Source: Halanaerobiales bacterium
Lineage (GTDB): Bacteria > Bacillota_F > Halanaerobiia > DY22613
DNA: 6,357 nt
NCBI GenBank assembly: GCA_023128035.1
Contig: JAGMES010000219.1
Span: 1 to 6,357, forward strand
Direction of reading: 5' to 3'
Positions 1-5,460 of this stretch are shown here, piece by piece (the first letter of the stretch is position 1; every line of letters begins with the position of its first letter). The notes under the pieces are model-generated. The model saw nothing but the letters and a program-made list of their open reading frames with translations. It did no database searches and had not been told where the DNA came from. The translations under genes were made by a program, and so were the position numbers.

Positions 1-273
1 ACCTACTTCTAAATCAGGAAACTCTACTTGTAAATTTTGATCTATCAATTGAACTATCTTTTCATACACTTGATCATCTTTAGTCAAAGTTACAATAATA
101 TTATGTAATTTGATTTGGTAATCAACAAATTGAGTTGATATTTCATCAGGAATTTTAATCTCAATCGCTATATTGCCATTTTGTGTAGGAAGATTTGATT
201 TAAAGCAACCAGATAAAAGAAAAATGCAAAGGATAAAGATAAGATAAGTGGTGATATTTTTTATATTTTTCAC
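1..273 (-). CDS. Surface lipoprotein, paralogue of the neighbouring 662-aa lipoprotein (partial, 3' end outside window)
   Basis: The first 91 codons are visible, read from a GTG start; the frame is still open at the window edge. The start is fixed by an AAGGAGGT site at 281-288, 7 nt away. The N-terminus is a lipoprotein signal peptide: basic residues, a hydrophobic stretch, then the lipobox L-S-G-C with the Cys at residue 23. It should be lipidated and anchored on the outer face of the membrane. The segment after the Cys (GCFKSN...NGNIAIEIKIPDEI, then a beta-rich stretch ending IIVTLTKDDQVYEK) aligns along its whole length with residues 22-72 of the upstream gene, so the two are tandem duplicates. 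Only 21 nt separate that gene's stop from this GTG, so co-transcription is likely. Whether this copy also has the Fn3 and propeller domains cannot be seen. Function unknown. Confidence 0.85.
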   Translation of the reverse strand, partial: MKNIKNITTYLIFILCIFLLSGCFKSNLPTQNGNIAIEIKIPDEISTQFVDYQIKLHNIIVTLTKDDQVYEKIVQLIDQNLQVEFPDLEVG

Positions 274-280
274 CTTTAGA

Positions 281-288
281 ACCTCCTT
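281..288 (-). promoter_or_regulatory. Ribosome binding site deciding the GTG start of the second lipoprotein gene
   Basis: Minus-strand AAGGAGGT, essentially a perfect anti-16S match, with 7 nt before the GTG at 273-271. It lies in the 21-nt gap between the two lipoprotein genes and shows that the downstream gene is translated independently. Confidence 0.8.
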
Positions 289-294
289 ACAAAA

Positions 295-2283
295 CTAATT
301 TTGAGTAGTATAAATGGACATAGATGATATATAACCAGGAGTATATCCTGCTTGATTTGAATCAAGAATTTTTGTCATTCCAGTACCATTACTGTTGCAT
401 CGCATAATATCATATCCGTAATCGCCTTTCAGTGAAAAGATAATTTGTCCATTTGGAACCCAACAAACTTCAGAGATTACTACTTGATCAAAAGGAAAAG
501 TTTTATATCCCGTTCCATCAGAATTAATTATTGCCAATGTATAAAATGTACTATATTGCGGTCTATGAATAAAAATAATCTGAGTTCCATCAGGTGACCA
601 ACTATAGCCACATATATTACCCGTATAAAGAAGGCATTTATCGGTTCCGTCAGCATTTATAGTATAAAAATCAACAGTCGTAAATGTTGAATCATAATCA
701 TAAAAGGCAATCTTACTCCCATCTGGAGACCAGCTTAAGCCAGTCACCCTGGTATTATTTGTTAGTCTATGATTATCAGTTCCAGTCGAAGCATTGATTA
801 GATATAATTCCCAGAATCTATTATTCCTATCATAACTATCATAATTATTATACAAAACATATGCAATCGTTGAACCATCAGGTGACCACTTTTGCTCACT
901 AGGATGAGGGTCTACACTAGAGTAATTAGTTAACATATATTGGATATCTGCATCAAGATCAATAATATTTAGATTGTGTCCATTTGTGTAATCACTTAGA
1001 TGGTCACTAAAAATAATTTTTGAACCATCAGGAGACCACTCAATATACCCTGGCTGAATTAATTCAAAAATTGAAGTAGGAAGCGAAGTCATACCAGAGC
1101 CATCAGTATTGATAAAATGGATGGTACGACCTGAACCATTTTCACTAACGGCAATTTGCTGACCATCTGGAGAAATATTGGGTAGTCCATAAAGATCATT
1201 ATTTGCCAATTCCAGATATTCACTGCCATCTAGATTCATTGTACTAATGATGTAATTTTCCTCATAATATATGCGAAAACAAATTTTATAGTTTTTGTCG
1301 TCATTAATCACCATAATTGGATCACTTAACTCACTAGAATAGCCATTGGCATCATATGCCTGTACCCAATACCAGTTAACTTCTTTGTCATCATTATCAT
1401 TATCCGGGTATCTGGGTATAGAAATCGAATAACCGACTGGAGTTTTATAACCTGTTTCGCTATCACTGCGATAAATTGCATAGCCATAAATATTGTCTTC
1501 TGGATTAGGATTCCAAGATAAATTGATAGTTGAAGCATTACATGTAGCACTCAATCCTGTAGGCTTAGATGGAGGAGTAAATAACTCAAAGTCAAGCTGT
1601 AACCCCCCATCTCCAGACAGTGTGATCTGAGTGCTAACTGAGCGTCCTGGTAAAATATTAATATAACTATTACCGTTACTCAGTGAATCTCCATTTGAAT
1701 CAAAAATTTCCACTTTAATTGTCCAGACAATGGACTGAATATCGGAGAAAGAAGTTGTCCCAGAAGTATTGCCAATGGTAAGATTTTGGGTAACTTGATT
1801 CTCCTGATTGGTTGGGTCTGTGAGGGTAACAGTTCCAGATGCGATATTAGAAGATTGAGGAAGTAAAACTTCTACATCTAACTGACCTGGGGTGAACTCC
1901 AATTCCATAGCGACTGAGGTAGTGTTTAAATGGGTTATATTTGCTGTATCGTGTGCAGAGTAGATCGAAAAACCATCTTCATCTTTGGCAATAACTTCGA
2001 TATCCCAGTTGCCAATAATTAGATTGGAAAAAGTAGTTGCGATCTGTTGATTGCCTGGAGTGAGAGTTTGGGTATAGATTTGGTCACCTTGTGATATAGT
2101 TATAATAAATTCTGTTAAAGTAAACTCATTGTCTTGAAACTGTGGAAGCAATTCATTTGGGATATCAATTTGGATGGACAGATTCCCAGAGTTTTTTAAA
2201 ATACTAGATTTAAAACATCCAGCTAGTAGTAAGGAACTAATGATTAATATAAAGCAGATTAAGATAATTTTGCTTTTTTGCAT
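295..2283 (-). CDS. Lipoprotein with tandem beta domains, Fn3-like domain and TolB/PD40-type beta-propeller
   Basis: A 662-aa protein, probably anchored outside the cell. Residues 1-23 are a lipoprotein signal peptide ending in lipobox L-A-G-C (Cys23). Residues about 31-132 and 133-225 are two copies of one beta-sandwich-like unit; each has a (T)SFS/TFS strand, a W-x-I-x-V strand and a D-x-[DN]-G turn. Residues about 238-325 resemble a fibronectin type III domain (PxxPTGLSA, INLSWNPN, GYAIYRSD). Residues about 331-657 form a propeller: [W]SPDG-type turns at 371, 417, 467, 519 and 563 plus a degenerate VPNG at 609, each followed by a strand and an N-x-DG-type turn (352, 394, 545, 589, 632). 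That suggests six or seven blades of the PD40/TolB-like kind. The start is supported by AAAGGAG at 2291-2297, 7 nt upstream. It is not TolB itself: no TolB N-terminal domain and no Tol-Pal genes nearby. Ligand or partner unknown; a surface-binding or protein-interaction role is inferred from the architecture. Confidence 0.9.
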   Translation of the reverse strand: MQKSKIILICFILIISSLLLAGCFKSSILKNSGNLSIQIDIPNELLPQFQDNEFTLTEFIITISQGDQIYTQTLTPGNQQIATTFSNLIIGNWDIEVIAKDEDGFSIYSAHDTANITHLNTTSVAMELEFTPGQLDVEVLLPQSSNIASGTVTLTDPTNQENQVTQNLTIGNTSGTTSFSDIQSIVWTIKVEIFDSNGDSLSNGNSYINILPGRSVSTQITLSGDGGLQLDFELFTPPSKPTGLSATCNASTINLSWNPNPEDNIYGYAIYRSDSETGYKTPVGYSISIPRYPDNDNDDKEVNWYWVQAYDANGYSSELSDPIMVINDDKNYKICFRIYYEENYIISTMNLDGSEYLELANNDLYGLPNISPDGQQIAVSENGSGRTIHFINTDGSGMTSLPTSIFELIQPGYIEWSPDGSKIIFSDHLSDYTNGHNLNIIDLDADIQYMLTNYSSVDPHPSEQKWSPDGSTIAYVLYNNYDSYDRNNRFWELYLINASTGTDNHRLTNNTRVTGLSWSPDGSKIAFYDYDSTFTTVDFYTINADGTDKCLLYTGNICGYSWSPDGTQIIFIHRPQYSTFYTLAIINSDGTGYKTFPFDQVVISEVCWVPNGQIIFSLKGDYGYDIMRCNSNGTGMTKILDSNQAGYTPGYISSMSIYTTQN

Positions 2284-2318
2284 AATAATTCTCCTTTCGA
2301 AAGTGCTTAAGTTAGATA

Positions 2319-2346
2319 TTTATAACCAAAAAAAGACTTCCCCCCC
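2319..2346 (-). promoter_or_regulatory. Possible promoter region of the lipoprotein operon with G7 and T7 homopolymers
   Basis: On the minus strand a -10-like TATAAA (2319-2324) lies 35 nt upstream of the lipoprotein ATG. Upstream of it are a T7 run (2328-2334) and a G7 run (2340-2346). With a 17-nt spacer the -35 position would fall on the G-run, and no TTGACA-like box is present, so the promoter call itself is weak. Length change in either run would alter spacing. Confidence 0.25.
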
Positions 2347-2439
2347 TATTTTACTCTGATATCAAGATGTTTCTCTTACTCCTTTCTATTTCTACTAATA
2401 TGAAACATACTCCTAAGACTATTTCTCTTTATCGACAAA

Positions 2440-2466
2440 TTATTCCTTCATGAAAAAGTCACTTTT
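2440..2466. repeat. Copy 1 of a palindromic repeat (TTCATGAA next to AAAAGTCACTTTT)
   Basis: TTCATGAA (2447-2454) is a perfect 8-bp palindrome and AAAAGT-C-ACTTTT (2454-2466) a perfect 6+1+6 inverted repeat. The combined element recurs at 3567-3585 in the same orientation with one extra base. On the minus strand both copies end a small reading frame in the same register (SDFFMKE-stop here, SDFLHES-stop at the other copy). This suggests remnants of one repeated or mobile sequence rather than chance. No flanking transposase is visible. Confidence 0.5.
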
Positions 2467-2486
2467 AGAAAGATTCCTAGATAAAT

Positions 2487-2517
2487 AAAAGCTACAGATA
2501 AAAATTCTGTAGCTTTT
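2487..2517. terminator. Bidirectional Rho-independent terminator
   Basis: A perfect 12-bp stem, AAAAGCTACAGA (2487-2498) with TCTGTAGCTTTT (2506-2517), closes a 7-nt loop. On the plus strand it is followed by a T-run (TTTTT), on the minus strand by TTTTATTTAT. On the minus strand it ends the transcript of the acetyltransferase pseudogene about 80 nt upstream and insulates the lipoprotein operon. Confidence 0.85.
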
Positions 2518-2598
2518 TGCTCAATACGCTCTTTTATGACTTTAACTTAAAGTTTTATATTAAGATAAAATCTAAAATTTACAATTATTTCATTGTCT

Positions 2599-3155
2599 CT
2601 AAAGCACATATACTTCCTTATATTCTGATGAAAGTATAGCATAACGGTATGAATCATTCCAAATAGGTTTTCCATCTGAATTGTTTTTAAAGAATGCACT
2701 TTTTAACATATGTGCTTCTCTTCTCATAGATAATCGCTCTAAAAGTTTCCATTATGCATGATTTTTTACATTAGCTCCTGCTACAATTCTATGAGCATTG
2801 TTATCTTGAATCCATATTGTAGTATTCTTTTACTAGTTTCAATTGCATATCCATTACCCCAAAAATTAGGATTAAATACATATCCAATTTCCCATGTTCT
2901 AAATTCAGCGGGTTTTAATTGGGCAAAAAAAACATGTCCAATCATTTTTTTACTATCTTTTAAACACACTGCCCAAAATCTATTATTCTCTTCTTCAGAT
3001 CTACATTTAGCTTCATTAATACAATCATCCTTTGTATAAATATCATAAGGTTCATATAAAACAACTTCTGGTATTGATATATACTCGTACAAATCTTCCC
3101 AATCCTCTGAAATAAACCGACGTATTATAAGTCTCTCAGTTTCCATTTGCTTCAT
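2599..3155 (-). pseudogene. GNAT-family N-acetyltransferase (RimJ/RimL-like), broken by a frameshift and a nonsense codon
   Basis: The ATG at 3155 follows AGGAGG (3163-3168). The frame begins METERLIIRRF, the usual opening of acetyl-CoA-dependent N-acetyltransferases of the RimJ/RimL type. It continues through FWAVCLKDSKKMIGH and the acetyl-CoA-binding loop region WGNGYAIETSKRILQYGF. At about 2805-2807 one base is missing: the original frame runs into a stop at 2781, while the next frame continues the homology as DNNAHRIVAGANVKN. A second lesion, TAA at 2752-2754, sits where the family normally has Ser before W-K-L-L-E-R-L. After it the same frame runs 50 codons (WKLLERLSMRREAH ... SYRYAILSSEY) to a TAG at 2599-2601. 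With the missing base restored, the gene would encode about 185 aa, a normal length. It lies 33 nt downstream of another decayed gene. Two independent lesions argue against a simple sequencing error. Confidence 0.88.
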
Positions 3156-3188
3156 TTAACAACCTCCTGGTTGCCAGAGCTAATGTTA

Positions 3189-3503
3189 TTAAAATCCCAA
3201 TATTTCTCTTACTTTACCAACATCTTCACCACTACTCAGCAGTTTTAAGGGTTTTAACGCCACTTCTACAGCAGTTGATGGACACCATGATGTAATAATT
3301 TTTCCATCTACGACAACTGATTCATTGACAATCTTTACACCAAATTCTTCTAATTGTTTTAATCTTTTTCCACCCATACGATGATATGTAGTTCCCTTTT
3401 TACCTTCTAAGATACCACTTTTACCAATTGGAAGAGCACCTACACATATCGAAGCAATAAACTTTCCTCTTTTGCCAAATTCTCTTATTAGATTTAAAAA
3501 TTT
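3189..3503 (-). pseudogene. DJ-1/PfpI (ThiJ-like) family protein, N-terminal half missing
   Basis: The frame is open from 3503 (just after an in-frame TAA at 3506-3504) to the TAA at 3189. It is recognisably the C-terminal ~100 residues of a DJ-1/PfpI family protein. It contains the nucleophile elbow A-S-I-C-V-G-A (Cys codon 3444-3446), then GKSGILEGKKGTTYH, GGKRLKQLEEFGV, IITSWCPSTAVEVAL and a terminal VREILGF. Family members are about 190-200 aa, with an N-terminal Rossmann-like half and the conserved Glu before the nucleophile; none of that is encoded upstream, where the DNA turns into A/T-rich low-complexity sequence. The in-frame ATG at 3377 lies after the nucleophile and has no ribosome binding site, so a 62-aa product from it is unlikely. 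I call it a 5'-truncated gene, formerly in an operon with the acetyltransferase pseudogene 33 nt downstream. Confidence 0.82.
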
Positions 3504-3558
3504 TTAACAAATTTAAAAAAATTTTTCAATATTTTAAATATTACTTTAAATGGTTCTT

Positions 3559-3693
3559 TTAACTTTCATGAAGAAAGTCACTTTCTCTCTGAAACCTTTG
3601 ATACCAGGTTTGTAAAGCGCTAGTAGCCTCTTTTATTTTACCAACTTTTGAATAACTCATTTATATAATCATATTTATATATCCTTCACTCAT
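3559..3693 (-). pseudogene. Small ORF of unknown function, interrupted by one in-frame stop
   Basis: A GGAGG site (3704-3708) lies 10 nt before an ATG at 3693. Ten codons follow (MSEGYINMII), then TAA at 3663-3661, and the same frame immediately resumes with ATG for 33 codons (MSYSKVGKIKEATSALQTWY ... SDFLHES) to TAA at 3559. Helical, charged composition after the stop looks coding-like, so this could be a 44-aa gene, or the start of a larger one, with a nonsense mutation. The second ATG has no ribosome binding site of its own. Its last residues overlap the palindromic repeat at 3562-3585. I recognise no family. Confidence 0.35.
3562..3585. repeat. Copy 2 of the palindromic repeat
   Basis: TTCATGAAGAAAGTCACTTT matches copy 1 at 2447-2465 except for one inserted G. 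Here ACTTTC-ATGAA-GAAAGT (3562-3578) and GAAAGT-C-ACTTTC (3573-3585) form two overlapping, mutually exclusive inverted repeats sharing the central GAAAGT arm. Confidence 0.5.
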
Positions 3694-3907
3694 CGCTCTA
3701 ACACCTCCACTTTTCTTTATCTTATAATTTCTCATTTTAGTCTTTTAACTTATTTCTTTATTATTTAGGTAAAAAGTACTAAATAATTAGTCGTCATCTT
3801 TCATTACTTTTCCTTCTTTTTTATTATATAAACCGAAAATAGTTTCTTCACTTTATTATAAAACCGTAAGATTCTTAATATTCTGCATTTTAAATTTTCT
3901 AATTCCT
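3694..3907. other. Intergenic A/T-rich stretch with no convincing gene
   Basis: No open frame with protein-like content was seen on either strand. It holds an imperfect direct repeat, TTTATTATATAAACCG (3820-3835) and TTTATTATAAAACCG (3852-3866), 32 nt apart. On the minus strand each gives a TATAATAAA core that could be a pair of -10-like elements for the small broken ORF downstream, but no good -35 boxes accompany them. Confidence 0.4.
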
Positions 3908-3938
3908 AAAAAAGCCATATCTTAATAAAGATATAGCC
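3908..3938 (-). terminator. Rho-independent terminator, minus-strand orientation
   Basis: On the minus strand GGCTATATCTT (3938-3928), a TATT loop and AAGATATGGCT (3923-3913) form an 11-bp stem with two G-U pairs, running directly into T6 (3913-3908). There is no T-tract on the other side, so it serves minus-strand transcription only. No recognisable gene lies between it and the next terminator upstream (4119-4154). Confidence 0.75.
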
Positions 3939-4118
3939 CTCACTGAACTTACTAACCTCATTATTATACAATTTAACTATAATTTTTATAATTCCAAGTT
4001 ATCTCAAATAAAATATCCCTACAATACACCGTCTATAATTCCTCTTCAAAATACGTAAATAAATAATATTCTCACTTAATGCAACCATGTTTTCTTAACA
4101 AAATCAATATCCCATGCA
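3939..4118. other. 180-nt gap between two terminators, content unknown
   Basis: This stretch starts after the terminator of the peptide gene and ends at a separate minus-oriented terminator. The only minus-strand frame with an ATG is a 29-codon one (4088-3999) lacking a ribosome binding site. A -10-like TATAAT lies at 3963-3968 on the minus strand with a poor -35 (TTATAA, 17-nt spacer). It may hold a small RNA gene or be a remnant; the sequence does not decide. Confidence 0.3.
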
Positions 4119-4154
4119 AAAAAACTCCCAAAACAAAAGTTCTAGGAGTTTTTT
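4119..4154. terminator. Rho-independent terminator (T-tracts on both strands) after the small secreted peptide gene
   Basis: AAAAAACTCC (4119-4128) pairs with GGAGTTTTTT (4145-4154) to give a 10-bp stem. The 16-nt loop can add a short inner AAC/GTT pairing. T-runs on both strands make it potentially bidirectional. On the minus strand it starts 11 nt after the stop codon of the peptide gene and ends that two-gene transcript. Confidence 0.8.
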
Positions 4155-4165
4155 CTGAATCCTTT

Positions 4166-4315
4166 TTACCCTTCCACACTTGTTGAAAAGACAGTAACAG
4201 GTGGAACTATAGAATTACTTTCCTCAACAGGTACTGGTAGTGGATCAGCTAAAGCAGTAAGAGAAATCAGCATAGCTGCTACCATAATTAGCATAAAACT
4301 AACTAACTTTTTCAA
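4166..4315 (-). CDS. Small secreted peptide precursor, candidate Phr-like signalling peptide
   Basis: A 49-aa protein starting with TTG (4315-4313), chosen because AAAGGAGG with AGGAGG at 4325-4330 lies 9 nt upstream; internal ATGs lie inside the signal peptide. Residues 1-23 form a clean Sec signal peptide: K2-K3, a hydrophobic core (LVSFMLIMVAAMLISLT), and an A-L-A site predicted to be cut before Asp24. The remaining 26 residues are Pro/Val-rich and acidic, ending VFSTSVEG. There are no Cys residues or double-Gly leader, so it does not resemble a lanthipeptide or class II bacteriocin. It lies 31 nt after a TPR-protein gene and is followed by a terminator, the layout of rap-phr and other RRNPP regulator-peptide pairs, whose precursors are about 40-50 aa, Sec-exported, and processed to a short C-terminal peptide that re-enters the cell. 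The signalling role and the mature sequence are inferences. Confidence 0.72.
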   Translation of the reverse strand: MKKLVSFMLIMVAAMLISLTALADPLPVPVEESNSIVPPVTVFSTSVEG

Positions 4316-4324
4316 ATTCTTTCT

Positions 4325-4332
4325 CCTCCTTT
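4325..4332 (-). promoter_or_regulatory. Ribosome binding site deciding the TTG start of the peptide gene
   Basis: Minus-strand AAAGGAGG, 9 nt before TTG. The strong site compensates for the weak start codon and shows the peptide is translated separately from the upstream TPR gene. Confidence 0.75.
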
Positions 4333-4346
4333 CATTGAAATTTTAC

Positions 4347-5297
4347 TTAAATAGAATACTTTTTATGTATTCCAGATTTTAGTTTCTCTTTTAGTAAACT
4401 TATATTTTCTTTGTTAACTGCTGAATCAAGATCAAAAATACGGTTTAGACACATACAAGCTTCATTAGCAGCATCAGTTTCTAAGAACTTATGGAAAGCT
4501 ACTGTAAAATGGTCTTTAGCCGTCAAATAATCTTTTATTAACACTTCTGAAATACGACCTCTTACTAAATAGCAATGAGCTTCCTCATAAAGATTTTTTT
4601 GACTTAACGCTTTCATTTCAGCTCTATCCAGGTAATTTTCAGCATCCTTTGAATTTCCTAAACTTGCATATGTAGATGCAATATTATTTAAAACATTAAT
4701 GTCTCCTTCATCATAGACTTTAAAAAATATTTCGAGGGCCTGATTATATTTTTTATTGCAACAATAAATGTTGCCCATATTTATCAAAATTCTTTTATGT
4801 AATTCTGGATTAGTGTACGCATTGAAAATATCCAAAGCTTTAATCCCAGCGTATTCAGCTTTCGCTAAATAGTCTTCTAAATACTCATCCTCTTCTCCTT
4901 GTCGGTACATCAGCAAGTAGACCCACGCTAAATTTCCAAATCCTAAAACTTTACTTTTTTCAGAATCTATTGCTGTTAACTCTTCAAATATTTTTATTGC
5001 TTCTATAAGTGTTCCCTCTTTTGTCAATATACTCCCTTTCTTCTGAAGCAATTCAATCTTCTTATCTTCATCCAATTTCCCAGACTCCAATAACTCAGTG
5101 ATAACTTTATATGCTTCCTTATAATCCCCTAACTTATATAAGCCTTCGGCAAATAACGTTTCTATTTCTAATACTAAATCTTTATCTTCTTGTGCAATAT
5201 ATTTTGCTATTGAAAGATGCTGTATGAAGCCTACATTGTCCTTCTTTTCCAAACATTTTTTTCCTTTATCTAAGAAACTGTTAACCTCCTTACACAC
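4347..5297 (-). CDS. TPR-repeat protein, candidate Rap-like (RRNPP-type) peptide receptor
   Basis: About 316 aa from a GTG at 5297. The frame stays open back to an ATG at 5450, but that longer start would lie in the upstream gene's terminator and read through a strong promoter (5338-5366), so it is rejected. An alternative ATG is at 5306, too close to its AAAGGGG (5307-5313); the same site is 9 nt from GTG. The protein is almost all helical hairpins: TPR-like units (numbered from the GTG) at about 46-74 (GLYKLGDYKEAYKVITELL), 82-109, 120-155, 168-199 (NMGNIYCCNKKYNQALEIF), 202-232 (NNIASTYASLGNSKDAENYL) and 237-268. No signal peptide, membrane segment or helix-turn-helix is seen, so it is cytosolic and not PlcR-, NprR- or Rgg-like. 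Rap proteins (about 370-380 aa) likewise lack a DNA-binding domain. With the secreted peptide gene 31 nt downstream, a peptide-controlled protein-protein regulator is the best inference; a general TPR scaffold is the alternative. Confidence 0.8.
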   Translation of the reverse strand: MCKEVNSFLDKGKKCLEKKDNVGFIQHLSIAKYIAQEDKDLVLEIETLFAEGLYKLGDYKEAYKVITELLESGKLDEDKKIELLQKKGSILTKEGTLIEAIKIFEELTAIDSEKSKVLGFGNLAWVYLLMYRQGEEDEYLEDYLAKAEYAGIKALDIFNAYTNPELHKRILINMGNIYCCNKKYNQALEIFFKVYDEGDINVLNNIASTYASLGNSKDAENYLDRAEMKALSQKNLYEEAHCYLVRGRISEVLIKDYLTAKDHFTVAFHKFLETDAANEACMCLNRIFDLDSAVNKENISLLKEKLKSGIHKKYSI

Positions 5298-5306
5298 TAG
5301 CCACAT

Positions 5307-5313
5307 CCCCTTT
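5307..5313 (-). promoter_or_regulatory. Probable ribosome binding site of the TPR gene
   Basis: Minus-strand AAAGGGG, 9 nt before GTG (5297) but directly abutting ATG (5306), which favours the GTG. A better-looking AAGGAGGT at 5284-5291 lies inside the reading frame with no usable start codon behind it. Confidence 0.45.
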
Positions 5314-5337
5314 CCCAAAAACAATATTTTCATTATC

Positions 5338-5366
5338 ATTATACCATTTCTTGTTGGCAATATCAA
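5338..5366 (-). promoter_or_regulatory. Sigma-A-type promoter of the TPR-peptide unit
   Basis: TTGATA (5366-5361), a 17-nt spacer, and a consensus TATAAT (5343-5338) preceded by TGG, which makes an extended -10. Transcription should start near 5331. It lies just after the terminator of the thioesterase gene, so the TPR and peptide genes form an independent unit with a leader of about 35 nt. Confidence 0.85.
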
Positions 5367-5416
5367 TAGTAAATTTTGAATTTTGTCATTTTTTTTAGAT
5401 TTTGCTTTGCCATGCA

Positions 5417-5445
5417 AAAAGAGAACTGCTCTCTCCAGTCCTCTT
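5417..5445 (-). terminator. Rho-independent terminator after the thioesterase gene
   Basis: On the minus strand AAGAGGACTG (5445-5436), a 7-nt loop GAGAGAG and CAGTTCTCTT (5428-5419) form a 10-bp stem with one G-U pair. The T-run continues through 5416. It begins about 15 nt after the thioesterase stop codon. Confidence 0.85.
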
Positions 5446-5460
5446 TTCAATATAAGTTTC

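Noticed and set aside
1326..1550. Minus-strand 74-codon ORF inside the large lipoprotein gene
   Set aside because: Alternate-frame shadow of the Fn3-like domain; no ribosome binding site.
295..2283. Large lipoprotein as TolB
   Set aside because: Only the propeller repeats resemble TolB; it has a lipobox, duplicated beta domains and an Fn3-like domain, and lies in an apparently Gram-positive-type genome without Tol-Pal neighbours.
2174..2359. Plus-strand ORF of 61 codons
   Set aside because: It overlaps the signal-peptide end and the promoter region of the lipoprotein gene on the other strand, has no ribosome binding site, and its composition is that of an antisense shadow.
2758..3039. Plus-strand ORF of 93 codons
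   Set aside because: Lies fully antisense to the acetyltransferase pseudogene, whose family sequence explains the region.
3559..3660. Small ORF as a WXG100/ESX-type N-terminus
   Set aside because: Helical and short, but there is no W-x-G motif and no type VII secretion gene nearby.
3999..4088. 29-codon minus-strand ORF (starts MVALSENII)
   Set aside because: No ribosome binding site, no signal peptide and no recognisable similarity; kept only as part of the gap description.
4347..5297. TPR protein as a PlcR-, NprR- or Rgg-type transcription factor
   Set aside because: Those have an N-terminal helix-turn-helix; here the TPR-like helices start almost at the N-terminus, and a promoter and terminator occupy the DNA upstream.
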